42,671 nucleotides of DNA from Fusicatenibacter sp. (GTDB lineage: Bacteria; Bacillota; Clostridia; Lachnospirales; Lachnospiraceae), in NCBI GenBank assembly GCA_017887445.1, contig JAGHIA010000120.1:1-42671 (forward strand), written 5' to 3'. Under the pieces are notes generated by a model, which was given only the letters and a program-made list of their open reading frames with translations, was not told where the DNA came from and made no database searches. Positions 8,536-17,316 of the stretch are shown here, piece after piece. Both the position numbers and the translations under genes were made by a program. Each line of letters begins with the position of its first letter. Position 1 is the first letter of the stretch.

Positions 8536-8590
8536 TTTTACCCGGACAAATATGAAATTCTTCCGGGAAAAAGATATATAATTTGTCGGG
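8536..8590 (+). promoter_or_regulatory. Promoter region of the first solute-binding protein gene
   Basis: TTTTACCCGGA (8536-8546) is shared with the kinase promoter. Then come TTCCGGGA (8561) and TTGTCGGGA (8583), with a -10 TATAAT at 8577-8582. No good -35 box sits 17 bases upstream, as expected for an activator-dependent promoter. The transcript leader to ATG 8690 would be about 100 bases. Confidence 0.5.
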
Positions 8591-8689
8591 ATAGGACACA
8601 TGGTTTCTCGGGTTGTGATTATGCACAAAAAATGTAAAATATAAGCATGAAACAAAACGAACTTGAACAAAAAAGAAGGAGGAAAAAAG

Positions 8690-10411
8690 ATGAAGCTGAA
8701 AAAATTGACGGCAATTTTGCTGGCCTCAGTGATGGCGGCAGGAATGCTGGCCGGATGCGGCGGCGACAGCGATGAGGGAGGAAGCAGCAACAGCGGAAGC
8801 GGCAGCTCCAACACCAGCACCTCACAGGGCGGCGACGGAGAGATCAGAGAGTATACCGCGTTCTTCGCAGTACCCGGAACGGAGATCAATGACGACAACG
8901 CCGTACAGCAGGCCATCGCAGAGATTACCGGAGCGAAGGTAAAAGAAACATGGCTGACCGGACAGACCGCGTCGGAGGCAGTAGGAACCATGATTGCCGG
9001 CGGCGAGTACCCGGATATCATCGACGGAAGCGACGGAAGACAGCAGCTGATCGACGCAGGCGCGCTGATCCCGCTGGAGGAGTATCTGGAATCCGGAGAT
9101 TACCCGAACCTGACAAATTTCTGGTCCGAGCAGGAGTGGGAGAAGGTACGTCAGGACGACGGACATATCTACATTATCCCCCAGTTCGGCAACCCGTATG
9201 AGAAAGATATGGCGACCCAGCCGGCAGAGGCCTTCTGGATCCAGACAAGAGTTCTGGAGTGGGCAGGCTATCCGGAGGTAAAGACCCTGGATCAGTACTT
9301 CCAGCTGCTGGAGGACTACAATAAGGCAAACCCGACCATGGAAGACGGAACGCCGAACATTCCGTACACCATTCTCTGTGACGACTGGCGTTACTTCTGT
9401 CTGGAGAACCCGCCGCAGTTCCTTGACGGATATCCCAACGACGGTTCCGTTATCGTAGACCCGGAGACAGAGACCATCGTGGACTATAACACCACAGAGA
9501 CTGCAGTCCGCTATTTCCAGAAGCTGAACGAGATGTATAAGAAAGGGATTGTAGATCCGGAGTGCTTCACACAGAGCTATGACGAGTATATCGCGAAGCT
9601 GTCCACCGGACGTGTGCTGGGCATGGTTGACCAGCAGTGGCAGTTTAACCAGGTATATGACACCATCAAACAGCAGGGCCTGGACGCACAGGGCTGCAAC
9701 TTTGTACCGCTGGCTATCGGAATCGATGAGGATACCCCGAATCAGTGGCGTACAACCGGAAGAATGATCGACCCGTCCAACGGTGTCGGCATCACCGTAA
9801 GCTGTGACGATGTGGAAGGCGTTCTTCAGTTCCTGAACGATCTGCTCAGTCCGGAAGTAAGAGTGCTTCGCGGCTGGGGCATCGAAGGCGAGGACTATGA
9901 AGTTGGCGAAGACGGACTGTACTACAGAACCGAGGAGCAGAACAATCAGGCTGCTGATACCGCTTACAAGGCATCTCAGTTCTGCAGCTACTCATATCTG
10001 CCGAACTACACCGGTATGCTGGCGGACAAGCTCAACGCGGCAAACCCGGGCGAGCAGCCGAGCATGTTCGAGCTGACTCTGCCGGCCGACGTACAGAGAT
10101 GTCTGGAAGCTTACGGATGCCAGACCTATGCGGAGATGCTGGGCGAGGGAACCCCGCAGCCTGGTCCGTGGTACGCAATGTATACATATTCCAACAGCAT
10201 GACCACCGCGACACCGGGCGGTACCGCATGGACCAAGATGGGCGAGTGCAAGCATGAGTGGCTGCCGAAGGTTGTTATGGCCGATGATTTCGAGGCTGGA
10301 TGGGATGAATATATGGAAGCTTACAATGCATGCAATCCGCAGGATTTCCTGGATGAGATGCAGGAAGAATTAGACCGCAGAATTGAAGAAGCTGCGAAAT
10401 TCGCAGAATAA
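8690..10411 (+). CDS. Sugar ABC transporter solute-binding lipoprotein (likely xylo-oligosaccharides)
   Basis: The 573-residue protein has a lipoprotein signal with lipobox LAGC (C23), then a Ser/Gly-rich tether and a large family-1 binding-protein fold of the LplA/YtcQ type. It should sit on the outer face of the membrane and hand oligosaccharides to the two permeases encoded next. Its position between a YesM/YesN pair and a GH10-GH8-GH43 set points to xylo-oligosaccharides, which is inference from context. GGAGG eight bases before ATG 8690 fixes the start. Codon use is very regular here, as in highly expressed genes. A hairpin and a family A repeat separate it from the permease genes. Confidence 0.9.
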   Translation: MKLKKLTAILLASVMAAGMLAGCGGDSDEGGSSNSGSGSSNTSTSQGGDGEIREYTAFFAVPGTEINDDNAVQQAIAEITGAKVKETWLTGQTASEAVGTMIAGGEYPDIIDGSDGRQQLIDAGALIPLEEYLESGDYPNLTNFWSEQEWEKVRQDDGHIYIIPQFGNPYEKDMATQPAEAFWIQTRVLEWAGYPEVKTLDQYFQLLEDYNKANPTMEDGTPNIPYTILCDDWRYFCLENPPQFLDGYPNDGSVIVDPETETIVDYNTTETAVRYFQKLNEMYKKGIVDPECFTQSYDEYIAKLSTGRVLGMVDQQWQFNQVYDTIKQQGLDAQGCNFVPLAIGIDEDTPNQWRTTGRMIDPSNGVGITVSCDDVEGVLQFLNDLLSPEVRVLRGWGIEGEDYEVGEDGLYYRTEEQNNQAADTAYKASQFCSYSYLPNYTGMLADKLNAANPGEQPSMFELTLPADVQRCLEAYGCQTYAEMLGEGTPQPGPWYAMYTYSNSMTTATPGGTAWTKMGECKHEWLPKVVMADDFEAGWDEYMEAYNACNPQDFLDEMQEELDRRIEEAAKFAE

Positions 10412-10427
10412 CGCGGAGGGATAATAA

Positions 10428-10463
10428 ACAGGCGGCTGTGGAATCGTATCCATGGCCGCCTGT
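10428..10463 (+). terminator. Intercistronic hairpin between binding-protein and permease genes
   Basis: ACAGGCGGC (10428-10436) pairs exactly with GCCGCCTGT (10455-10463), with further pairing inside. There is no T-run. It may stabilise the upstream message or cause partial termination, favouring the binding protein over the permeases. Confidence 0.55.
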
Positions 10464-10480
10464 TGTAATGAGGAGTTTCC

Positions 10481-10553
10481 GGTAACTGTTCAGCCAGGTC
10501 TGTGCCTTTCCTGCACAGACCGTATGAAAATGTAGCGGCTGCGGGTTTCCGGG
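10481..10553 (+). repeat. Family A element, 5' portion
   Basis: GTAACTGTTCAGCCAGGTCTGTGC begins a copy of the left half of the 1223-1355 element, including the GGTCTGTGC/GCACAGACC hairpin and CGTATGAAAATGTAG. The right half is missing. Confidence 0.65.
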
Positions 10554-10601
10554 AAGGTTATGGGAAACCCTGCAAAAAGCTTGGAAAAAGGAGAGAAAAT
10601 T

Positions 10602-11537
10602 ATGGCGTCGAAGACGAAAAGGGTGAAGGGAAAATTCGACTGGAAAGAGTTTAAGCGGCAGAAGGTTCTGATGTTCTGGGCCGCGGTGTTTGTTATCTAC
10701 GGTGTGATCTTCTATTATGTGCCTCTGGGCGGCTGGCTGATCGCGTTCCAGAATTACAAGCCGGCCCTTGGAATGTTCAAATCGGAGTTCATCGGACTGG
10801 GCAAATTCAAGCAGCTGTTTTCCGATGCTTCCTTCCTGCAGGTAATCCGCAATACGCTGGCCATGGGCGTAATCAACCTGGTGCTTACTTTTGTGGCAGC
10901 GATCGTGTTCGCGATCCTGCTCAATGAGATCCGGCTGAAATTCGCGAAGAAAGCGGTTCAGACAATCTCTTATCTGCCGCACTTCCTGTCATGGATCGTT
11001 GTAACCGGAATTCTGAGAGATATCCTTTCCGGAACAGGAATTGTCAACGAGCTGCTTATGGCAGTCGGCGCGACAGACCAGACCATCAACTTTTTTGCGA
11101 ATCCTGATTATTTCTGGTGGATCGTCGGTTTCTCAAACGTGTGGAAAGAGACCGGATGGAACGCCATCATTTACCTGGCGGCCATCACCTCCATCGATCC
11201 TTCGCTGTACGAGGCGGCGGCCATCGACGGCGCGGGCAGATGGGCGAAGATCCGCCACATCATCCTGCCGGGCATCCGTCCGACGGTAATGATCCTGCTG
11301 CTGATGAACGTGGGCAACGTATTGAACGCCGGCTTTGAGGTTCAGTACCTGCTGGGCAACGGTCTGGTGCAGAGCGTATCCCAGACCATCGACATTTACG
11401 TTCTGAAATGGGGTATCAGCCAGGGCGACTACGCCATCGGTACCGCGGCAGGTATCTTCAAGAGTTTTGTCAGCATTGTGCTGATCGTGCTTGCCAACCA
11501 GTTTGCAAAGAGAACCGGCGACGAACGGCTGTTTTAG
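10602..11537 (+). CDS. CUT1 sugar ABC transporter permease (LplB-like)
   Basis: The 311-residue membrane protein has six predicted membrane segments. The ATPase-contacting EAA loop begins at about residue 204 (EAAAIDGAG, then RHIILPGIRPT). It is the first of two permeases of the importer fed by the preceding lipoprotein. No ATP-binding subunit is encoded nearby, as is usual for CUT1 systems of Firmicutes that share one MsmK/MsmX-type ATPase. AAAGGAGAG upstream of ATG 10602 decides the start. The second permease begins 13 bases after its stop. Confidence 0.92.
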   Translation: MASKTKRVKGKFDWKEFKRQKVLMFWAAVFVIYGVIFYYVPLGGWLIAFQNYKPALGMFKSEFIGLGKFKQLFSDASFLQVIRNTLAMGVINLVLTFVAAIVFAILLNEIRLKFAKKAVQTISYLPHFLSWIVVTGILRDILSGTGIVNELLMAVGATDQTINFFANPDYFWWIVGFSNVWKETGWNAIIYLAAITSIDPSLYEAAAIDGAGRWAKIRHIILPGIRPTVMILLLMNVGNVLNAGFEVQYLLGNGLVQSVSQTIDIYVLKWGISQGDYAIGTAAGIFKSFVSIVLIVLANQFAKRTGDERLF

Positions 11538-11549
11538 GAGGATTGAGAA

Positions 11550-12482
11550 ATGAAACGGGCAAAAGAACAGGATTATTCGGCATCAATGCCAAAGTATAAA
11601 ACAACAGTCGCGGGCAGCTTGTTTACCATATGCAATACGATTTTCATGATCGCCTTTGTGGCGGTTACGCTGTACCCGGTTCTGAATACCCTTGCGGTTT
11701 CGTTTAACGACGGAACCGACGCGCTGAGAGGCGGCATTTACCTGTGGCCCAGGAAATGGACTATGAAGAATTATTCCACTGTGCTGCAGAAGGACAATCT
11801 GCTCACAGGAGCGTACATCAGCGTGGCCAGAACCGTGCTGGGAACGGTTTTCGGCCTTGTGACAAACGCCCTTTTGGCGTTTATCGTAAGCCGGAAAAAA
11901 TTTTTGTTTAAGAGTCAGCTGTCGTTGTTCTGGGTAATCACCATGTATGTGAACGGCGGTATGATCCCTGTATTCCTTGTTTACAAGGGACTGGGACTGA
12001 CCAACAGCTTCTGGGTATATGTGATTCCTGGTATGATCAGCGCTTTCAATATGCTGGTGATGCGTACCTATATGATGGGAATTTCCGACAGCCTGGAGGA
12101 GTCGGCACAGCTGGACGGCGCAGGCTATATGACAATTTTTGTGAAAATCATTTCCCCGCTGTGTAAGCCGGTATACGCCACGGTGGCGCTGTTTATCGCG
12201 GTAGGCCAGTGGAACTCCTGGTTTGACGCCATGCTGTACAACCGTATGAGCGACCAGTATACGACACTTCAGTACGAGCTGATGAAGCTTCTGTCTTCCG
12301 TTACAAGCCAGGGCGCTACGGCGGAGACGATGCAGAACGCGGTGCAGGCAGCCGGAGCGGTTACGCCCACTTCCATCCGGGCGGCGGCGACCATCGTTAC
12401 CATGCTGCCAATCGTTTGTCTCTATCCGTTTCTGCAGCGGTATTTTGTGGCCGGTCTGACCATCGGCGGTGTCAAGGAATAA
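11550..12482 (+). CDS. CUT1 sugar ABC transporter permease (YtcP-like)
   Basis: The 310-residue inner-membrane protein has six predicted membrane segments and an EAA loop from about residue 183 (EESAQLDGAG, then KIISPLCKPV). It pairs with the permease ending 13 bases upstream to form the channel. The C-terminal FVAGLTIGGVKE ending is typical of this subfamily. GGAGG lies eight bases upstream of the start. The xylanase gene starts 13 bases after the stop, so importer and enzyme are probably co-transcribed. Confidence 0.92.
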   Translation: MKRAKEQDYSASMPKYKTTVAGSLFTICNTIFMIAFVAVTLYPVLNTLAVSFNDGTDALRGGIYLWPRKWTMKNYSTVLQKDNLLTGAYISVARTVLGTVFGLVTNALLAFIVSRKKFLFKSQLSLFWVITMYVNGGMIPVFLVYKGLGLTNSFWVYVIPGMISAFNMLVMRTYMMGISDSLEESAQLDGAGYMTIFVKIISPLCKPVYATVALFIAVGQWNSWFDAMLYNRMSDQYTTLQYELMKLLSSVTSQGATAETMQNAVQAAGAVTPTSIRAAATIVTMLPIVCLYPFLQRYFVAGLTIGGVKE

Positions 12483-12494
12483 AGGAGGAAGCAT

Positions 12495-15400
12495 ATGAAG
12501 CAGATGAAGCATGGGGGAAAACGCGCGGGAGCTGTCCTTTTGGCGGCAGTGACAGCCATGTCTATGGGAGGATATTCCGGGCCGGTCTTCGGAGCGCAGG
12601 AAAACAATGTGATTTTATCGGAAGATTTTGAAGATTCCAGCTATGAATTTTCTTCCAGAGGCGCTACAATGGAGATATCCGACCAGCAGAACCACACGGA
12701 GGGGCTGGAGTCCGGAAACGGCCATTCGGCGTATGTGACTGGACGGACGGACAGCTGGAACGGTATCTCGAAGGTGTTGACCGGACTCGTGGAGGAAGGA
12801 AACACCTATACCTTCACCGCATGGGTGAGGACCGAGGAGCCCACAAAGATGGTGCTGTCGCTGGAAAACAAGTCCGGCGAACAGACGGACTACCCGTGGA
12901 TCGCGTCGGCGGACACGGCGGCAGGGGAGTGGACGGAGCTTTCCGGAGACTATACTGTACCGGAGAATCTGGACGCGATTGCGCTGAATGTGGAAACCAA
13001 CGGCGACGAGCATAAGACGAAAGACTTTTACGCGGACGATTTGTCCATTGTATTGAAAGATGTTTCCGGCGAAGACACGGATCCGGAGGAACCGGGCGAA
13101 GACACAGACCCGGACGCGCCGGGCGAAGATACGGATCCGGACGAACCAGGCGGAGATACGGACCCGGACGTGCCGGGTGAAGACACAGATCCGGACGTGC
13201 CGGCGGAACCGGTGGAGATTCCCCAGGAACTGCTGTATTTCAATAAATCCTTTGAAGATGGCACGGAATTTGTAGAGGTACGGGGAACCGCGTCGGTGAA
13301 TGTAACGTCGGAGACGGCCAGCGAAGGCGCTTCTTCTTTGAAGGTTTCCCAAAGAGGCAATCAGGCCTGGCACGGAGCCGCGCTGGATCTTACTTCAAGG
13401 ATCCGTTCCGGCGGAACCTACCTGTACAGTGTAAAGGTTTATACTCCGGAGGAGACAGAGTTTAAGCTTTCCGTGGAAAAGGTGATCTCGGGAACCCAGA
13501 GCTGGGATGAGATGGCGGTAGTTACCGTTCCGGCAGGTCAGTGGACAGAAATTTCCGGCAGCTATACGCCGGGCAGCGAGGAGATTTCCAGCCTGAAGTG
13601 GAATTTTGAGACGACAGATTCCGGTATCGGAAAGGATTTTTATCTGGATGAAATGAAGTTCGGCGCGGCGGACGCGGACAGCTATGTGGAAGCGCCCGAG
13701 GAGAAAGAGCCGGAGGTAGACAAAACCCTGACGCCGCTGCAGACGGTTTATCAGAACGATTTCCTGGTGGGAAATCTTTATAATCCATCCAGTCTGCAGG
13801 GGGTGGAGCGGGAAATGCTGCTGTACCATTTCAATTCCATCACACCGGAAAATATCCTGAAGCCGGACGCTATGCAGCCGGCAGAAGGCAATTTTGGCTT
13901 TGCTCCGGCAGACGCCATGGTGGAGTTTGCCGATGAGAATGATCTGGCAGCTGTGGGACATGTATTTGCATGGCATCAGCAGACGCCTGACTGGATGACT
14001 TCCGACTGCACTAGAGACGAAGCGATCCAGCGTCTGCGCACCCATATCAATACGGTTGCGGGACGGTATGCGGGAAAACTGATCTCCTGGGATGTGGTCA
14101 ACGAAGCCATTGAAGACGGGGCAAAGCTTCCGGAAAACGGCGACTGGAAATCCTGCCTGCGAAAAGGCGGATGGTACGACGCCATCGGCGACGACTATAT
14201 TGAACTGGCGTTTACGTTTGCCCACGAGGCGGACCCCAACGCGAAGCTGTACTACAACGATTACAACCTGAATGACCAGAATAAAGCGGAAATTGCCGCC
14301 GCTATGTTTAAGGATCTGAAGAGCAAGGGAATCCCCATCGACGGCATCGGCATGCAGGCCCACTATAATGTCAATCTGACAACGGAGATGGTGGAGCGCT
14401 CTATCCAGATGTTTGAGGAGGCGGGCGCGGAGATTTCCGTGACAGAGCTGGATGTCACCGTAAACGGCGCGGATCCGGCCGGTCTTACCGAAGAACAGGA
14501 GATCGCGCAGGCGCAGGTTTACGCGGAGCTGTTCCGGATTTATAAAGAACACGCGTCTTCTATCGCCCGCGTTACATTCTGGGGCATCGACGACGCTCAC
14601 AGCTGGAGAAAGGAAAGCTTTCCGTGCCTATTCAACCGGGATTATTCTCCCAAGGAGGCATATTACGCGGTAGTGGATCCCGACAGTTATCTGGAAGAAC
14701 ATCCAAGAGCGGAGATTCCCGAGCCGAACCAGCTGACTGCCGCTTACGGCACAGCGGTTATCGACGGTGTCGTTGACGAGGCATGGGATGCGGCCGAAAG
14801 TGGTTCTGTGAACATCATGACAATGGCATGGCAGGGGGCTACGGCAAAGGTTCGGACCTTGTGGGACGAGAACGCGGTATATGTACTGATGGATGTGACA
14901 GATTCTGTCCTGAACGCGGACAGTGTCAACGCTCATGAGCAGGATTCCGTGGAAGTATTTATCGATGAAAACAATGCCAAGACTCCGTACTACGAGGACG
15001 ACGACGGACAGTTCCGTGTGTCTTATAAAAATGAGGTTTCCTATGGAAGCAACGGGGAAAAAGAAGGCTTTGAATCGGCGGTTACGCTGACAGACGGCGG
15101 CTATCTGGTAGAGATGAAGATACCGGTTGGCAGGACGCTGCGCGCGGGAGAGCTTCTTGGCTTTGACGCTCAGGTAAACGACAGCAATGAGAAGGGGCAG
15201 CGTGTGAGCATTGCCAAGTTCAACGACAGCACGGACAATTCCTGGCAGTCTACCATGTACTGGGGCGTTCTGATGACAGGAACAAAGACAGGCGAGGAGA
15301 CGCCAGATCCAACGCCGAGCGAGACCCCGGATCCAACGCCCAGCGAGACGCCGGATCCAACGCCGAGCGAGACGCCGGATCCAACGCCAAGCGAGACGCC

Positions 15401-15758
15401 AGATCCAACGCCGAGCGAGACGCCAGATCCAACGCCAAGCGAGACGCCTGACCCGGCACCAAGCGAGACACCAGATCCAACGCCAAGCGAAACGCCAGAT
15501 CCGGCGCCAAGTGAAACCCCTGGCGAGACGCTGGACGGCCCCAAGGACCCGGCGCCAAGTGTGAAACCGACAAATACGCCGAAGCCGACGGAAGTTCTGC
15601 AGACTACCCCGCACAGCCAGAATACGTCGAAGACGGAAAACGGCACAAGTCCGAAAACAGGGGACGAAAATCAGACAGCAGTTTATGCGGCCCTCTTTGC
15701 GGCGGCGCTGGCCGGAATAACGGTGCTGACAGTGAAAAAACGCAGAAGCAGCAGATAA
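12495..15758 (+). CDS. Wall-anchored modular GH10 endo-1,4-beta-xylanase
   Basis: This is a 1087-residue secreted enzyme. In order: signal peptide (1-33, cleavage after VFGA); a first carbohydrate-binding-like sandwich (about 38-188); an acidic linker of five GEDTDPDxP units; a second sandwich (about 245-393); a GH10 barrel (about 408-735) with acid/base E537 in WDVVNEA and nucleophile E651 in SVTELDV; a CBM9-like domain (about 745-930); a linker of nine PDPTPSET-type units; and a sortase signal SPKTG (1052-1056) with a hydrophobic stretch and KKRRSSR tail. It should cleave xylan at the cell surface. SPKTG departs from LPxTG and resembles the (S/P)PxTG signals of some clostridial sortases; none is encoded here. 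AAGGAGG precedes the start. Confidence 0.93.
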   Translation: MKQMKHGGKRAGAVLLAAVTAMSMGGYSGPVFGAQENNVILSEDFEDSSYEFSSRGATMEISDQQNHTEGLESGNGHSAYVTGRTDSWNGISKVLTGLVEEGNTYTFTAWVRTEEPTKMVLSLENKSGEQTDYPWIASADTAAGEWTELSGDYTVPENLDAIALNVETNGDEHKTKDFYADDLSIVLKDVSGEDTDPEEPGEDTDPDAPGEDTDPDEPGGDTDPDVPGEDTDPDVPAEPVEIPQELLYFNKSFEDGTEFVEVRGTASVNVTSETASEGASSLKVSQRGNQAWHGAALDLTSRIRSGGTYLYSVKVYTPEETEFKLSVEKVISGTQSWDEMAVVTVPAGQWTEISGSYTPGSEEISSLKWNFETTDSGIGKDFYLDEMKFGAADADSYVEAPEEKEPEVDKTLTPLQTVYQNDFLVGNLYNPSSLQGVEREMLLYHFNSITPENILKPDAMQPAEGNFGFAPADAMVEFADENDLAAVGHVFAWHQQTPDWMTSDCTRDEAIQRLRTHINTVAGRYAGKLISWDVVNEAIEDGAKLPENGDWKSCLRKGGWYDAIGDDYIELAFTFAHEADPNAKLYYNDYNLNDQNKAEIAAAMFKDLKSKGIPIDGIGMQAHYNVNLTTEMVERSIQMFEEAGAEISVTELDVTVNGADPAGLTEEQEIAQAQVYAELFRIYKEHASSIARVTFWGIDDAHSWRKESFPCLFNRDYSPKEAYYAVVDPDSYLEEHPRAEIPEPNQLTAAYGTAVIDGVVDEAWDAAESGSVNIMTMAWQGATAKVRTLWDENAVYVLMDVTDSVLNADSVNAHEQDSVEVFIDENNAKTPYYEDDDGQFRVSYKNEVSYGSNGEKEGFESAVTLTDGGYLVEMKIPVGRTLRAGELLGFDAQVNDSNEKGQRVSIAKFNDSTDNSWQSTMYWGVLMTGTKTGEETPDPTPSETPDPTPSETPDPTPSETPDPTPSETPDPTPSETPDPTPSETPDPAPSETPDPTPSETPDPAPSETPGETLDGPKDPAPSVKPTNTPKPTEVLQTTPHSQNTSKTENGTSPKTGDENQTAVYAALFAAALAGITVLTVKKRRSSR
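13071..13205 (+). repeat. Five 27-bp coding repeats, acidic linker of the xylanase
   Basis: Five in-frame units encode variants of EDTDPDxPG. They separate the two N-terminal binding domains. Confidence 0.85.
15303..15518 (+). repeat. Nine 24-bp coding repeats, Pro/Thr/Ser linker of the xylanase
   Basis: Nine in-frame units encode PDPTPSET, two of them PDPAPSET. The DNA units are nearly identical, so copy number may vary between strains. The stretch would span the cell wall before the sortase signal. Confidence 0.92.
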
Positions 15759-15773
15759 AGGAAAATAATTTGT

Positions 15774-15918
15774 GTAACATTCAGCGTTGCTGAACGGTTA
15801 CTGATTCGTAACAATTCAGCTGGCGCAATCGTTACAATCATTCAGGGACTACGGTTTCAGCCAGGCCTGTGCATCTGCTGTACAGACCTGGCTGAAGCGT
15901 TGCGCTGAACCGTAACAG
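15774..15918. repeat. Cluster of family A palindromes between the GH10 and GH8 genes
   Basis: Two palindromes of the GTAAC..TTCAGC type lie at 15774-15801 and 15808-15835. A longer hairpin, TTCAGCCAGG..CCTGGCTGAA, lies at about 15856-15896, followed by CTGAACCGTAAC. They fill the whole gap to the GH8 gene. Confidence 0.6.
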
Positions 15919-15931
15919 ATAAGGAGCGAAT

Positions 15932-17083
15932 ATGACAGGAGCATTTGACAGCGGCGTATACCGCAACGTATTTTTGGAGAACGGGTATACCCAGGAAGAA
16001 ATTGACCAAAAGACAGAAGCGTGTTTCCAGACTATGTTTTATGGTCCGGAGGAGGAAAGAATCTACCATCCGGTGGGAGACGACATGGGATATATGGAGG
16101 ACACCGGAAATCATGACGCGCGCACCGAGGGAATGTCCTACGGTATGATGATGTGCGTGCAGATGAATAAAAAAGAAGAGTTTGACCGTCTGTGGAAGTG
16201 GACGAAAACCTACATGTACATGGACGAGGGAGAAAACGCAGGATATTTTGCCTGGTCCTGCCAGCCGGACGGTACCAAAAACGCCTACGGCCCGGCGCCG
16301 GACGGAGAAGAATTTTTTGCCATGGCGCTGTTCTTCGCGTCGAAGCGCTGGGGAGACGGGGAAGGAATTTTCAACTATTCCCGGGAAGCCAGGGCGATTT
16401 TAAGAGAATGTATCCATCAGGGTGAGGACGGAAAAGGCGGCGAGCCTATGTGGGAGGCTAAGAATCATCTGATCAAGTTTATTCCCAACTGTGACTGGTC
16501 CGATCCGTCCTACCATCTGCCCCATTTCTATGAGCTGTTCGCTCTGTGGGCGGATGAGGAGGACCGTCCGTTCTGGAAAGCGGCGGCAGACGCCAGCCGG
16601 GAATATCTGAAAAAGGCCTGCCATCCCAAAACGGGACTTTGCGCTGAGTACGCGAACTATGACGGAACGCCCCATACGGAGCACCGGGAGCAGTTCGGCG
16701 GACGCCATGACTGGTACTACAGTGACGCTTACCGGACCATTGCAAACATTGGACTGGACTACGCATGGTTTGCGGCGGATGAGTGGGAATGCGAGATCGC
16801 CGATAAGCTGCAGGCATTTTTCTGCGAGACGGAAAACGGAAGAAACGACGGTGTTTATGAAATCGACGGAACGCCGGTGGAGGGCATGCGCGCGCTGCAT
16901 CCGGTAGCAATCACGGCGACAAACGCTCAGGCTTCTCTGGCGGCGAAAGGGCCGTACGCGTCTCTGTGTGTAAAGAAATTTTTTGAAACTCCCCTGCGGC
17001 AGGGAGACCGGAGATATTATGACAACTGCCTGTACTTTTTTGCTCTGCTGGCCCTTGGCGGAAATTATAGAATCTGGAAATAG
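15932..17083 (+). CDS. GH8 reducing-end xylose-releasing exo-oligoxylanase (Rex-type)
   Basis: The 383-residue protein matches glycoside hydrolase family 8 enzymes of the Rex type, which remove xylose from the reducing end of xylo-oligosaccharides by inversion. The likely general acid is E66 in ARTEGMSYG and the likely base is D265 in WYYSDAYR, with D124 in APDGEEFF also conserved. There is no signal peptide, so it acts in the cytoplasm on imported products of the upstream GH10 xylanase. AAGGAGCG lies upstream of ATG 15932. Chitosanase or cellulase activity is known elsewhere in GH8, but the overall pattern and neighbours favour Rex. Confidence 0.9.
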   Translation: MTGAFDSGVYRNVFLENGYTQEEIDQKTEACFQTMFYGPEEERIYHPVGDDMGYMEDTGNHDARTEGMSYGMMMCVQMNKKEEFDRLWKWTKTYMYMDEGENAGYFAWSCQPDGTKNAYGPAPDGEEFFAMALFFASKRWGDGEGIFNYSREARAILRECIHQGEDGKGGEPMWEAKNHLIKFIPNCDWSDPSYHLPHFYELFALWADEEDRPFWKAAADASREYLKKACHPKTGLCAEYANYDGTPHTEHREQFGGRHDWYYSDAYRTIANIGLDYAWFAADEWECEIADKLQAFFCETENGRNDGVYEIDGTPVEGMRALHPVAITATNAQASLAAKGPYASLCVKKFFETPLRQGDRRYYDNCLYFFALLALGGNYRIWK

Positions 17084-17131
17084 ACGAGTATACGCCTCGC
17101 GATGGGCAGAAACTGTATTCATGCAGTTTTA

Positions 17132-17218
17132 CGCCGCAGGCCTCGGGAGTTTCGCGCATTCTGTGTAACTGTTCAGCTGGCTGGACGGTTACCATTCTGT
17201 GCGAAAACATCTCGCGGG
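17132..17218. repeat. Family A palindrome with flanking inverted repeats
   Basis: GTAACTGTTCAGC / CTGGACGGTTAC forms the core at 17165-17191. The flanks CGAAACT-like and CGCGCATTCTGT / ATTCTGTGCGAAAAC are partly inverted and resemble the hairpin at 42500-42530. Confidence 0.5.
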
Positions 17219-17253
17219 TCAGTGACAGACTGAATTTTAAGAGAAGACATAAG

Positions 17254-17302
17254 TTTGGAAGAAACTTCCAAATCTACCATTATTGGCGCAGCCAGTGCGC
17301 CA
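17254..17302 (+). promoter_or_regulatory. Two perfect hairpins in the leader of the GH43 gene
   Basis: TTTGGAAG-AAA-CTTCCAAA spans 17254-17272. TGGCGCA-GCCAG-TGCGCCA spans 17284-17302 and ends two bases before the AAAGGGG ribosome site of the GH43 gene (start 17317). They may influence translation or message stability. Confidence 0.45.
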
Positions 17303-17316
17303 TGAAAGGGGTAAAT

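Noticed and set aside
14628-15614. Minus-strand frame with Arg/Trp-rich repeats opposite the xylanase linker
   Set aside because: The repeats are just the reverse strand of the PDPTPSET linker; no ribosome site or family.
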